From the NCBI RefSeq assembly GCF_029395675.1, contig NZ_CP115184.1, forward strand, positions 2,542,001 to 2,606,000: a stretch of DNA of 64,000 bases, in the 5' to 3' direction. Under the pieces are notes generated by a model. It was not told the origin of the DNA. It saw only the letters and a program-made list of their open reading frames with translations, and searched no databases. Position 1 is the first letter of the stretch. The number at the start of each line of letters is the position of its first letter. Below are positions 36,278 through 43,974 of the stretch, piece after piece. The position numbers were made by a program, and so were the translations under genes. The DNA is from Janibacter cremeus. GTDB taxonomy: Bacteria; Actinomycetota; Actinomycetes; Actinomycetales; Dermatophilaceae.

Positions 36278-36964
36278 TCAGTCCGTCCGGTCGAAGGCCC
36301 CGACGGCGTCCTCGAGGACCTGCGGGTCGGGGTGGTCCTTGAGCGCGTACGAGGTGTAGGCGACCAGGGCATGGTCGTCGCTCAGGAGGACCATGTCGGT
36401 GGTCGGGCCGGCTCCCGTGGTCGCCGTCTGGCGCCAGGCCACGGCGTTGGCCGGCAGCCCCGCGACCTCCAGGGGCTCGACGTCGAAGCGCACGGTCGGA
36501 CTGTCCGTCTTGTTGCCCTTGGTCTCGTATGACGAGCATCCGGGAAGGGATGCCTTGAGGTCGCGGACCACCGCCGCCGGCGTCGTGGAATCCGAGTGGA
36601 TGCGCACGTGCTGGGCGAGGAAGGGGCCCAGACCCCCCTGCGAGTACCGGATGGCGCCACCATCGACCGGCTTCTGCGGCTCGATGTCGACACCGCAGAC
36701 GAGCTGCTTGAAGCCGGGGCCGGGTGGGTCACTGTCCCGCCACGTTCCGGGGAGGTCGTCGGCGGAGACAAACCGGTCGGCGACCGGTCGCGCGTCCGGA
36801 CCGGTCGGCGCCGCGGACGTCTGGGCCGTCCGCGCGGTCGACTCCCGAGCCGGCTCGTCCCCGCAGCCGCTCAGGCCGAGCACCAGTGCACCCACCGCCA
36901 CCGCGGCAGCGCGACGCACTGCGGGCACCGCCCGTGGTGTCCTACTTGTGGCTCGACCGCCCAT
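36278..36964 (-). CDS. Lipoprotein upstream of the SGNH pilin
   Basis: 228 aa. Arg-rich n-region, hydrophobic core and lipobox LSGC with Cys34, then a Thr/Ala/Pro linker and a globular domain with two further cysteines (LVCGVD, LPGCSSYE). The start ATG 36964 follows GAAGGAGAAC. Expressed from the GGGCCC-array promoter at 37015-37094 and coupled to the SGNH gene. No family recognised; substrate or pilus tethering at the membrane is possible. Confidence 0.8.
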   Translation of the reverse strand: MGGRATSRTPRAVPAVRRAAAVAVGALVLGLSGCGDEPARESTARTAQTSAAPTGPDARPVADRFVSADDLPGTWRDSDPPGPGFKQLVCGVDIEPQKPVDGGAIRYSQGGLGPFLAQHVRIHSDSTTPAAVVRDLKASLPGCSSYETKGNKTDSPTVRFDVEPLEVAGLPANAVAWRQTATTGAGPTTDMVLLSDDHALVAYTSYALKDHPDPQVLEDAVGAFDRTD

Positions 36965-37014
36965 GCCTTCGTTCTCCTTCGATCCCGGGCCACCCCGGGG
37001 CTGCGTCCTGATCG

Positions 37015-37094
37015 AAGGTAGAAGGATGCGAACCGCGCGGACAGGGGCCACGGGCCCGGTTGTGGGCCCGCCTGCTGGTGGGGCCAGGGACCCA
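37015..37094 (-). promoter_or_regulatory. Lipoprotein-SGNH promoter with GGGCCC-box array (element B)
   Basis: Minus strand: GGGCCC (37064-37069), 6 nt, GGGCCC (37052-37057), 2 nt, GGCCCC (37044-37049), 23 nt, -10 TACCTT (37015-37020), no -35. Spacers and the 23-nt distance are identical to element A. At the same 11-nt offset as in element A there are degenerate distal boxes (GGGCCA 37081, GGACCC 37088). Confidence 0.78.
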
Positions 37095-37101
37095 CGACGA
37101 T

Positions 37102-37120
37102 CCGGGCGAAGGGGGCCCGG
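37102..37120 (-). terminator. Possible terminator of the prepilin-peptidase operon
   Basis: A 6-bp stem (CCGGGC/GCCCGG) with a 7-nt GAAGGGG loop, 15 bp past the stop of the small gene at 37136. Weak on its own. Confidence 0.3.
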
Positions 37121-37135
37121 CCCGGAACGGTGGGG

Positions 37136-37387
37136 CTAGAGGAGGGCGAGGAGCGCGGCGCCGAGGCCGAGGAGCACGGAGAGGATCCCCGCGGGCAGGG
37201 ACCAGCGTCGACGAACGAGACCGACGAGGGCGAGGATCAGGCCCGGCACCGCCAGCAGGGCCATGCGTTGACCCCGGGCCGACTCCGCGAGCGCCGCCGT
37301 CGTGGGCTCGATGTAGAAGCCCTTGGTCAGGGCCCAGAAGCAGACGACCAGGTTGAGTACCAGCGCGAGTGCCGGGACGGCTCTCAT
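37136..37387 (-). CDS. Small two-helix membrane protein
   Basis: 83 aa (MRAVPALALVLNLVVCFWAL...), two or three hydrophobic segments separated by RGQRM and RRRWS. Its ATG at 37387 overlaps the stop of the prepilin peptidase as ATGA, and the frame is clean to 37136. No recognised family. Last gene of the six-gene unit that starts at 41138. Confidence 0.7.
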   Translation of the reverse strand: MRAVPALALVLNLVVCFWALTKGFYIEPTTAALAESARGQRMALLAVPGLILALVGLVRRRWSLPAGILSVLLGLGAALLALL

Positions 37388-38070
37388 GAGATCTCCTGGA
37401 GCAGGGCGCCGACGGCGGGTGCCACGAGGACGAGCAGCGTGCCGGCGACGAGGTAGGGGCCGAAGGCGAGGTGGGACTTGCGACCGGCACCGGTGAAGAC
37501 CACGAGGTAGGCGGCGGCGACACCGGCGAGCAGGAAGGAGCTCAGGGTGCCCAGCAGGACATGCGCCCAGGACAGGTGACCCAGCAGCATCCCCAGGCTC
37601 GGTGCGAGCTTCGCGTCCCCCAGGCCCATGCCCGCGCCACCACCCACGAGGACGAGGACGAGGTAGAACCCACCAAGTGCGAGCCCCGAGATCAGGGCCC
37701 GCACCCAGGCATCGACGTCGTCCGCCACGAGCGCTGCACCGAGGAGGCCGACCACCACCCCGGCCGCCAGCGGGTAGGTGATCATGTCCGGCAGGCGGAA
37801 GACGTCGATGTCGATGGCACCGAGGACGACGAGGGCGATGGCGGCCACGGACTGCACGGTCACGAGCAGGGGCTGGTCCGGACGCGCGAGCACCAGGAGC
37901 GCTGGAAGAAGGACGCAGGCGAGCACCACCCAGCCGACCCGGCGGGTCGGCAGGTCCACCTCGTCCTCGTAGCGGTATGCCTGCGAGCGCAGCCACCGGG
38001 CACACCACAGACCGACCGCGCCGCCGAGGAGCGCCGCGACCCCGACCCAGGGGAGCACGCCATCGCTCAT
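37384..38070 (-). CDS. A24 prepilin peptidase (TadV/CpaA type)
   Basis: 228 aa, polytopic. Catalytic aspartates of the TFPP family are present: Asp87 in LGAIDIDVFRLPD and Asp152 in GGAGMGLGDAKLAP. No N-terminal methylase cysteine motif. It should cleave the five proteins of this locus that carry G|xxxxE. Lies in a transcription unit driven by element C, so processing capacity and substrates are co-regulated. Confidence 0.9.
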   Translation of the reverse strand: MSDGVLPWVGVAALLGGAVGLWCARWLRSQAYRYEDEVDLPTRRVGWVVLACVLLPALLVLARPDQPLLVTVQSVAAIALVVLGAIDIDVFRLPDMITYPLAAGVVVGLLGAALVADDVDAWVRALISGLALGGFYLVLVLVGGGAGMGLGDAKLAPSLGMLLGHLSWAHVLLGTLSSFLLAGVAAAYLVVFTGAGRKSHLAFGPYLVAGTLLVLVAPAVGALLQEIS

Positions 38071-38083
38071 CGAACCATCCGTG

Positions 38084-38629
38084 TCACCGTCGGATCGTCC
38101 ATCCGGCGATCAGGGCCGGGATGCCCATCACGAGCCCGAGGATCCCCGCTCCCAGGGCGACGAGTCCGATGAGCGTGGTGGAGCGGCCGAAGGTGGACTG
38201 CTCGGACAGGGCCGCAGAGGAGAGTGTGTCGTCGGAGCAGGTCAGCGTCGCCGGCTCGGACCGTAGCTCGATCTGCGCGAACGGGTGCCACGTGGTCCCC
38301 TCGACGGTGATCGGATCACCGAGGGCGAAGTCGACGTTCCCGATCCGGGTGCCGCTGGCGACGTCGCCGTCGTCCTCGATGAGTTCGCAGCCCAGCATGC
38401 GGGGCGAGTCGCTCGCGGGCTCAGGGGTGTAGACCATCACCGACCCACCGAGAAGGCCGGAGTCCGAGGGGACGGCCACCTCCGGCCCCTCGGTGACCGT
38501 GAGACGGACCGGATCGTTGCCCTGTGCGAGGGTCACCCCCCCGACGATGATCGAGGCGACACCGCCGATGACCAGGGATGCGCCGGCGACGAGCAGGACG
38601 AGCTTCAGGACCGACGAGAACGGTGTCAT
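38084..38629 (-). CDS. Small membrane protein, family member 3 of 3
   Basis: 181 aa: N-terminal helix, extracytoplasmic domain, C-terminal helix pair (LIGLVALGAGILGLVMGIPALIAG). The domain carries LGCELIEDDG...TTWHPFAQIEL...TLTCSDDTLS, matching the paralogues at 34130 and 34763. A single GGGCCC occurs just upstream (38640), but not as an array. 13 bp upstream of the prepilin peptidase gene. Function unknown. Confidence 0.75.
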   Translation of the reverse strand: MTPFSSVLKLVLLVAGASLVIGGVASIIVGGVTLAQGNDPVRLTVTEGPEVAVPSDSGLLGGSVMVYTPEPASDSPRMLGCELIEDDGDVASGTRIGNVDFALGDPITVEGTTWHPFAQIELRSEPATLTCSDDTLSSAALSEQSTFGRSTTLIGLVALGAGILGLVMGIPALIAGWTIRR

Positions 38630-38647
38630 GGAGATGCGCGGGCCCGA

Positions 38648-39106
38648 CTACCGCAGTCCGGAGGTGTCGATGCGCTCGTCGGCGATCGCCGGCCGGGACC
38701 GGACCGTGACGACCACGACGACCATCCACACCAAGGCATCCACCACCCATGCGAGGGTGCCCTCCCACCCGAATGCGGTGGCGATCAGCGCCTTGCCGCT
38801 CCACGCGGCCGGCAGGAGGACGTACGCGACCAGCCCGGCGACGAGCCACAGGGTCCGCGGGCCGCCGCGCGACCAGCGGTACCCCGTGGTGAGCACCAGG
38901 GCCACCGTGCCGAGGACGAGGACGGTGCGCACCACGGCACCGACGGGGACGCTCAGGGCCATGATGCCGATGATCGACCCGACGACGCCGAAGATGGTGG
39001 CGGCGGCCACGAGGACCAAGCAGGTCAGGACGGCGCCAACCATTCGCCTGGTCGTCCAAGTGTGTGTCGTCGGCGACGGATGGAGATCATGGACCACGCG
39101 CGTCAC
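38648..39106 (-). CDS. Four-helix membrane protein of the tad locus
   Basis: 152 aa, four hydrophobic segments (first MVGAVLTCLVLVAAATIFGV), short polar ends. GTG 39106 overlaps the lipoprotein stop (GTGA). No family recognised. Confidence 0.68.
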   Translation of the reverse strand: MTRVVHDLHPSPTTHTWTTRRMVGAVLTCLVLVAAATIFGVVGSIIGIMALSVPVGAVVRTVLVLGTVALVLTTGYRWSRGGPRTLWLVAGLVAYVLLPAAWSGKALIATAFGWEGTLAWVVDALVWMVVVVVTVRSRPAIADERIDTSGLR

Positions 39107-39729
39107 GCCCCCTTGAAGGTCGCGAGGATCGTCGGAAGCTCGCTCTCCTCGAAGGTGTCCGCGTCACCGATGGCCACGACGTTGAGGATGAGGTTCGAGT
39201 CGATCTGGGCCATCAGCTGCCACGTCTCGCGGCGCTGGCCTCCTGCACCGCCGACAGGATTCGTCCACTGGACGAGGACGGCCTTCTCGGCGCCGGGCCA
39301 GGTGACCTCGGAGCGCTTCACCTCGTCCTCGTTGTTGACCGACTGCATCTCCTCCAGGACGAAGGACTGCTGGATGACGTCCTGCTTCGGCTTCACGTCC
39401 CGCAGGACCGCCACCCGTTGCAGCGAGGTGTCCCCGTCATCCGCCCGTGGCGCGTCGAAGACGTAGGCCTTCGTACCGTTGTCCGCCGTGACGATCTCCT
39501 CCTCGAAGGAGCCGGGGACACCGATGGTGAAGTCCGGCCCCTCGACGGTGCGCCACTGCGAGGACACGGCAGTCGGCGTGACCGACGGCGTCGGCGTCCC
39601 GGTGGGCTGCATCTCAGACTGTGAGGGGTTCACACTCTCCTCCTCCGGCTCGTCCGAGGACGAGCACGCAGCCATGACCACCACCAGGGCCGTGGTCACG
39701 GCCACGATGGAGCGATGGCGGGCGGACAT
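39103..39729 (-). CDS. Lipoprotein of the tad locus (PsbP/DUF1795-like fold suspected)
   Basis: 208 aa. Lipobox MAAC with Cys22, Ser/Pro/Thr-rich linker to ~residue 55, then a compact domain with EGPDFTIGVPGSFEEEI and TWQLMAQIDSNLILNVVAIGDADTFEE. This order recalls PsbP-like proteins, which are also encoded at 43413 in similar form; the assignment is tentative. ATG overlaps the upstream stop by one base. Confidence 0.75.
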   Translation of the reverse strand: MSARHRSIVAVTTALVVVMAACSSSDEPEEESVNPSQSEMQPTGTPTPSVTPTAVSSQWRTVEGPDFTIGVPGSFEEEIVTADNGTKAYVFDAPRADDGDTSLQRVAVLRDVKPKQDVIQQSFVLEEMQSVNNEDEVKRSEVTWPGAEKAVLVQWTNPVGGAGGQRRETWQLMAQIDSNLILNVVAIGDADTFEESELPTILATFKGA

Positions 39730-41138
39730 CAGTCACCCCCCGCGGCCGTGGCGCCGCTGCAACTCGTCCATTCGGACATCTGCGATCCGTCCCAGTATTG
39801 CGCATCGGTCAGGTCGACGGTCTGGGTCGACACATCCACCGCACCTGCCAGCGCGATGGGCCCGGCCTTGCCACCGCCGTTGCCGGCCAGCGGAGTCGAG
39901 CCGGCCATATCGTAGCCCTGCTGGGTCAGGCTGCCGGTCTGTCGGACCCGGTTGAAGTAGTTCAGGTCGACGGGGACCGTGGCCGGCAGCGCGACCGCTG
40001 CGGTGGCGCCACCGACGGACTTGACGCCCTGGCTGGCGAGGAAGGACCAGCCAGCCACCTGGTTGTCCTCGGAGTCCATGGGCAGCGAGGTCTGGAAGAC
40101 CGTCGAACGGCCGGCCGACGTGTCGATGTCCTTGCCCTCGTACTCCCCGGTGAAGGCCGCAGCGGCCACGCCGCTCCCTTCACCGGAGGCAGTGACCGTG
40201 GCATCGACGGAGCTCACCTGACCATCGGGATCCACCGTCACTGCTGTGACCATCTTCATGGAGCCGTCGACGTCACCGCCCTTGAAGTCAACCCCCTCGG
40301 TGTCCACCCCGAGGGTGTTCAGCCCGGCCTCCCCACTGACCTCGGACGACAGGTAGAACGTTTTCGAGCCATCCTTGGACTGCCGGTATCCGAGGGCCTG
40401 GGCGGCACTCACTCCGGCGTTGGCCGTGCCGATACTGGCCACCTGGGCCGACGCGTTGACCGAGAACCCGCCTTCGTAGAACGTCTCGTCCGCTTCCGGA
40501 AGGGGCTTGGTCAGTCCGGTTCCCTCGGTCACCTTGTCGGTCAGCCAGCGCACGGGCCCGGACTCGGCCACCAGCTCGTCCTTGGCGACGTCGGCGATGT
40601 GGGCCTCCACCACATCGCGCATCTCGGCCTCGTCCTCGGCGTGGTAGACCTCACCCTCGGTGATGGACAAACCAGCGCCCACGTCAGCCGATGCCTGGTT
40701 GCCGACCGTGCGGTCGGCGACGGTCAATGACATGCCACCGCCCACGCCGAGTTCGACGCCGGCACCCTCGCCCTTGCTGAAGGTCAGCTTGTAGGTCCCG
40801 TCGCTGAGCTGCTCGATCTGGAACTGTCGCCCGTTCTCCAGGGTGACCACCGAGATGGAGACCTGACCGTGGACGTTGCCGGAGGACCCGGTCACGGTGC
40901 AGGGTTCCGTCGGCTCGGGTCGCTTCGCGGTGTCGTCCCCACCGGAGGATCCACACCCGCCCTGCCCCAGGTTGAGGATGGTGCACACGGCCTGGCGAGC
41001 GCTCTCCGCGACAGGGGTGCGCTGGGTCAGCACCACCACGAGCGCTCCCACGAGCATCGCGGAGACGACGATGATTCCCACCCGTTCGAGACTGACCGCA
41101 CCTCGCTCGCGGTGGTTTCGCGTCCACCCCCGGCTCAT
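39729..41138 (-). CDS. Large exported protein with prepilin-like N-terminus
   Basis: 469 aa. Leader ERG|AVSLERVG, predicted cleavage after Gly13 with Glu18 at +5, then a helix and a Cys-containing spacer (AVCTILNLGQGGC) that parallels the SGNH protein at 35196. The remaining ~400 residues are Gly/Ala/Thr/Val-rich, with alternating polar-hydrophobic pattern suggesting extended beta structure, and no family I know. ATG 41138 has AGGGGGA upstream. Heads the unit containing the prepilin peptidase, under element C. Confidence 0.8.
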   Translation of the reverse strand: MSRGWTRNHRERGAVSLERVGIIVVSAMLVGALVVVLTQRTPVAESARQAVCTILNLGQGGCGSSGGDDTAKRPEPTEPCTVTGSSGNVHGQVSISVVTLENGRQFQIEQLSDGTYKLTFSKGEGAGVELGVGGGMSLTVADRTVGNQASADVGAGLSITEGEVYHAEDEAEMRDVVEAHIADVAKDELVAESGPVRWLTDKVTEGTGLTKPLPEADETFYEGGFSVNASAQVASIGTANAGVSAAQALGYRQSKDGSKTFYLSSEVSGEAGLNTLGVDTEGVDFKGGDVDGSMKMVTAVTVDPDGQVSSVDATVTASGEGSGVAAAAFTGEYEGKDIDTSAGRSTVFQTSLPMDSEDNQVAGWSFLASQGVKSVGGATAAVALPATVPVDLNYFNRVRQTGSLTQQGYDMAGSTPLAGNGGGKAGPIALAGAVDVSTQTVDLTDAQYWDGSQMSEWTSCSGATAAGGD

Positions 41139-41195
41139 CCATCCCCCTGCTGTCCTGACCACTACCGGGACCTCCGGCAGAACTGGCGCGTCCAC

Positions 41196-41251
41196 ATGTA
41201 ACCATCACGTCAGTGCCCGCGTCTTGGGCCCTCGGGCCCGGATCAGGGCCC
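41196..41251 (-). promoter_or_regulatory. Promoter of the 39729 operon with GGGCCC-box array (element C)
   Basis: Minus strand: GGGCCC (41246-41251), 6 nt, GGGCCC (41234-41239), 2 nt, GGGCCC (41226-41231), then 24 nt to a -10-like TTACAT (41196-41201). No -35. Same spacers as elements A and B; the -10 is weaker and one base further away. It also lies 28 bp upstream of the -10 of the divergent biotinyl-type gene. Confidence 0.75.
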
Positions 41252-41278
41252 AAGGACGGGATCCGCCTCGGGGACCCG

Positions 41279-41284
41279 TAACCT
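41279..41284 (+). promoter_or_regulatory. -10 box TAACCT for leaderless biotinyl-protein transcript
   Basis: TAACCT ends 7 nt before ATG 41292 and there is no Shine-Dalgarno sequence. Confidence 0.45.
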
Positions 41285-41291
41285 GTGTGCC

Positions 41292-41510
41292 ATGGGTCAC
41301 AGGATCGAGTCCGAGCTCGTCGCGAACGTCATCTCCGTGCACGTCACCGAGGGGCAGACGGTTGCCGCCGGTGACGAGCTGGTGCTCCTGGAGTCGATGA
41401 AGATGGAGATCCCCGTCCTCACCGAGGGCCCCGGTCGGATCGCCGAGGTCAAGGTCACCGCCGGCGACGTCGTCCAGGAGGGCGAGGTCCTCGTCGTCAT
41501 CGACGACTGA
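41292..41510 (+). CDS. Biotin/lipoyl attachment-domain protein
   Basis: 72 aa, a single biotinyl-like domain with the acceptor lysine in LLESMKMEIPV (the MKM motif of biotin carriers). Small stand-alone carriers of this kind serve acyl-CoA carboxylases in actinobacteria; no carboxylase subunit is nearby, so the partner is unknown. Confidence 0.9.
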   Translation: MGHRIESELVANVISVHVTEGQTVAAGDELVLLESMKMEIPVLTEGPGRIAEVKVTAGDVVQEGEVLVVIDD

Positions 41511-41570
41511 CCCGACGGGCGAAGGAGGTCGACCGACCGGCCCCGCCCTCGCCGTGGGAGTGCCTCCCGA

Positions 41571-42626
41571 TCAGTCCTCGTCGCCGAGGACCACCGCGAC
41601 CTGGCCGGCGAGACGGATGGTCGTCCCCGGCTCGATCGATTGCGGCTCGCCGGGCGTCATCCGTCGGGACGGTCCGTGCGGAGCGCTCAGCGTCGTGCCG
41701 TTCGTCGAACCGAGGTCCCTGACGACGACCTGCGCGCCCTCCGGGTACACCTCGACGTGGCTGCGCGAGATCTCGTTGTCCGGGCTGGCCACCCGCACCA
41801 GGTGGGGCTGGCCCGTGGCGCCGATACCAGCGCTCGCCCGTGGGGCCCGACCGATCAGGACACCACGATCGAGCTCGACGACCTCTCCCGTCGGGAGGAC
41901 GAGTCGTGCGGACGGCCGCGGGGCTGGCGGTGCGTCCATCTCGGGCGCCTCGCCCACAACCGGTAGGACACCCGTCGACGGACCCGGACCGTGGGCGTCC
42001 ACCTCCTCGGACGCAGCGGCACGTCCGGGGACGGCGTCCTCGGACGCGGGGGCCTCGTCAGCGGTGAGGTCCTCCTCGGCGGGGGCGGCCTCGTCGGGAC
42101 GGGTCGGCTCTGCCGTGGCGACCCGGGCACTCACGAGATGCCCCTCGACGAACTGCGGACGGCGCGGTGCCTGCACCGCAGGGGGACCTTCCGGGGCCAT
42201 CTCCGGGGAGACGGCCGCCGGGGCCATCGACTCGGGGGTCGAGGTGGGCTCTGCCGGGACGGGCTCCGGCTCACCGGTGGAGAGCACGGCCGTCGTGGTG
42301 TCCGCGTCGAGGTCCTCGTCGATCCACGGTGCCCGCGCGGGGGCGACCACCTCCCGGGTGGTCTCGTCGACGGTGAGCAGGACGCGGGCCGCGCCGCGCA
42401 CCAGCACGCGGCGATCGGTCTCGTCGACGATGGCGAAGTCCGGCGCCCGGCGCACTCCACCGCTCGTCAGCTCGTCGGTCAGCACGTCGGCCGGGGTGTC
42501 GCCGCCGGCGGCGTCGAGTGCCGAGGTGAGGCGGTCGCGCAGGGCGTCGTCCCCCTTCGCCAGGACGTGGACGCCCGCACGGGTGAGCTCGACCCAGCCG
42601 TCGCGGCCCTCGGTCCTCGTCTCCAT
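41571..42626 (-). CDS. FHA-domain protein
   Basis: 351 aa. C-terminal FHA domain (about residues 255-345) with GVLIGRAPRAS, NEISRSHVEVYPEG and DLGSTNGTTL, a phosphothreonine reader. A Glu/Pro/Ala-rich middle region separates it from an N-terminal domain of ~110 residues. ATG 42626 has GAAGGA 6 nt upstream. Follows the PP2C phosphatase, so both belong to Ser/Thr phospho-signalling. Confidence 0.9.
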   Translation of the reverse strand: METRTEGRDGWVELTRAGVHVLAKGDDALRDRLTSALDAAGGDTPADVLTDELTSGGVRRAPDFAIVDETDRRVLVRGAARVLLTVDETTREVVAPARAPWIDEDLDADTTTAVLSTGEPEPVPAEPTSTPESMAPAAVSPEMAPEGPPAVQAPRRPQFVEGHLVSARVATAEPTRPDEAAPAEEDLTADEAPASEDAVPGRAAASEEVDAHGPGPSTGVLPVVGEAPEMDAPPAPRPSARLVLPTGEVVELDRGVLIGRAPRASAGIGATGQPHLVRVASPDNEISRSHVEVYPEGAQVVVRDLGSTNGTTLSAPHGPSRRMTPGEPQSIEPGTTIRLAGQVAVVLGDED

Positions 42627-42639
42627 CGTCACTCCTTCG

Positions 42640-43416
42640 TCACCGATCGCCCGTGGATCCCGGGTCGACGTCCGCGTCGTCGAGGGCGACCACGACGACA
42701 CTCACATTGTCCCTGCCGCCGGCCGCCACGGCAGCACGGACGAGTGCATCGGCCGCGTCGCGGGGCTCCGGGTGTGCCTGCAGCATGTCACGCAGCTGCT
42801 CGTCGGTGACCTCGTTCGTCAGGCCGTCGCTGCACACGAGGAACCGCTCGCCCGGGGTCAGCGGGACCACCCAGAGGTCCGGATCGTGCGCCAGCGGCGC
42901 GCCCAAGGAGCGGGTGACGACATTGCGGGCCGGGTGCACCTGCGCCTCCGCGGCGGTGATGATGCCCGCGTCGACGAGCTCCTGCACCTCGGAGTGGTCG
43001 ACCGTGACCCGGGTGAGCTCGTCACCCAGCAGCCGGTACGCCCGCGAGTCGCCGACGTTGAAGACCGCCCACTGCGCACGGTCCTCGTGGGTGACGAGGG
43101 CGAGTCCGGTCGCGGTGGTGCCCATCCCCCGCTGCTCGGGGTGGGCCGCGACGGAGGCCAGGATGCGCTCATTGGCCTGCAGGACCTGTCCGGTGACGTC
43201 CTCGGTGGTGAGTCCGTCCCGTCCCACCAGCTCACGCAGGGTCTCGACGACGATCCCGCTGGCCACCTCTCCGGCGGCGTGCCCGCCCATCCCGTCGGCG
43301 ACGACGAAGACCGTGCCCTCCGCGAGGACGGCGTCCTCGTTGTGGTCACGGACCCGACCGGTGTCCGTGGCGCTGCCGATCCGTAGGCGTCCGCCCACCT
43401 CGCCCGGGGTGCTCAC
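42640..43416 (-). CDS. PP2C-family protein phosphatase
   Basis: 258 aa, Mn/Mg-dependent Ser/Thr phosphatase. Motifs: VRDHNEDAVL, FVVADGMGGHAAGEVAS, FNVGDSRAYRL, LVCSDGLTNEV, GGRDNVSVVVV. Soluble, without a membrane tail. GTG 43416 overlaps the previous stop. Presumably acts with the FHA protein downstream. Confidence 0.94.
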   Translation of the reverse strand: MSTPGEVGGRLRIGSATDTGRVRDHNEDAVLAEGTVFVVADGMGGHAAGEVASGIVVETLRELVGRDGLTTEDVTGQVLQANERILASVAAHPEQRGMGTTATGLALVTHEDRAQWAVFNVGDSRAYRLLGDELTRVTVDHSEVQELVDAGIITAAEAQVHPARNVVTRSLGAPLAHDPDLWVVPLTPGERFLVCSDGLTNEVTDEQLRDMLQAHPEPRDAADALVRAAVAAGGRDNVSVVVVALDDADVDPGSTGDR

Positions 43417-43889
43417 GGGTCCAGGCGGATCGAGTCGATGATGCGGTCGACGACGGCGCCATCGGCCTCCCGGCGCGAGCCGGCGAAGGAACCGGTCACC
43501 TGGACGACGTCGAGGACGTCCCGGCGCTGCCGCGTCGAGAACCAGTGTGTCTGCGCGACCGTGCCCGCCTGCGGGTCGACGAAGGAGACCTCGGCCCCGA
43601 CGGCATCGCGACCGTCCAGCTCGCGGCTGCGCAGGGCGCCGAGCGTCCCCCGCTGCCGCTGGCCGGCGTACTCCCCGAGCTCGGCCGTGATCTCGTCCGC
43701 GCCGAACGGGGCCAGCCGCTGGTAGTGCCGCACGACGAGGTTGGCGAGGAAGTGGTCGGTCCCCTGCGCGTCGTCACGGAGGGCGACGAGGGTGTCCGGG
43801 GCCCACACCTGGATCCAGCCCTCGGGCATCTCGAGGTGGATCCGAGGCGGCCCGGGCACGACGGGGCTCGGGTAGGTCACGGTCGGCAC
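43413..43889 (-). CDS. Unassigned protein, PsbP/DcrB-like fold suspected
   Basis: 158 aa without signal peptide. Starts GTG 43889, with AGGAGA upstream. Features: IHLEMPEGWIQVWAPDTLVAL and DVVQVTGSFAGSRREADGAVVDRIIDSIRL, a pattern like DUF1795/LpqN-type proteins. Coupled to PP2C, so perhaps part of the same signalling unit. Confidence 0.7.
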   Translation of the reverse strand: MPTVTYPSPVVPGPPRIHLEMPEGWIQVWAPDTLVALRDDAQGTDHFLANLVVRHYQRLAPFGADEITAELGEYAGQRQRGTLGALRSRELDGRDAVGAEVSFVDPQAGTVAQTHWFSTRQRRDVLDVVQVTGSFAGSRREADGAVVDRIIDSIRLDP

Positions 43890-43974
43890 GAGTGTTCTCC
43901 TGGGCGGACGAAGGGGGTGGCCGGGGTCGGGCTCTCGCCCCAGCCTGCCACTTCACGGGGCCGGGGTGGCGGGC

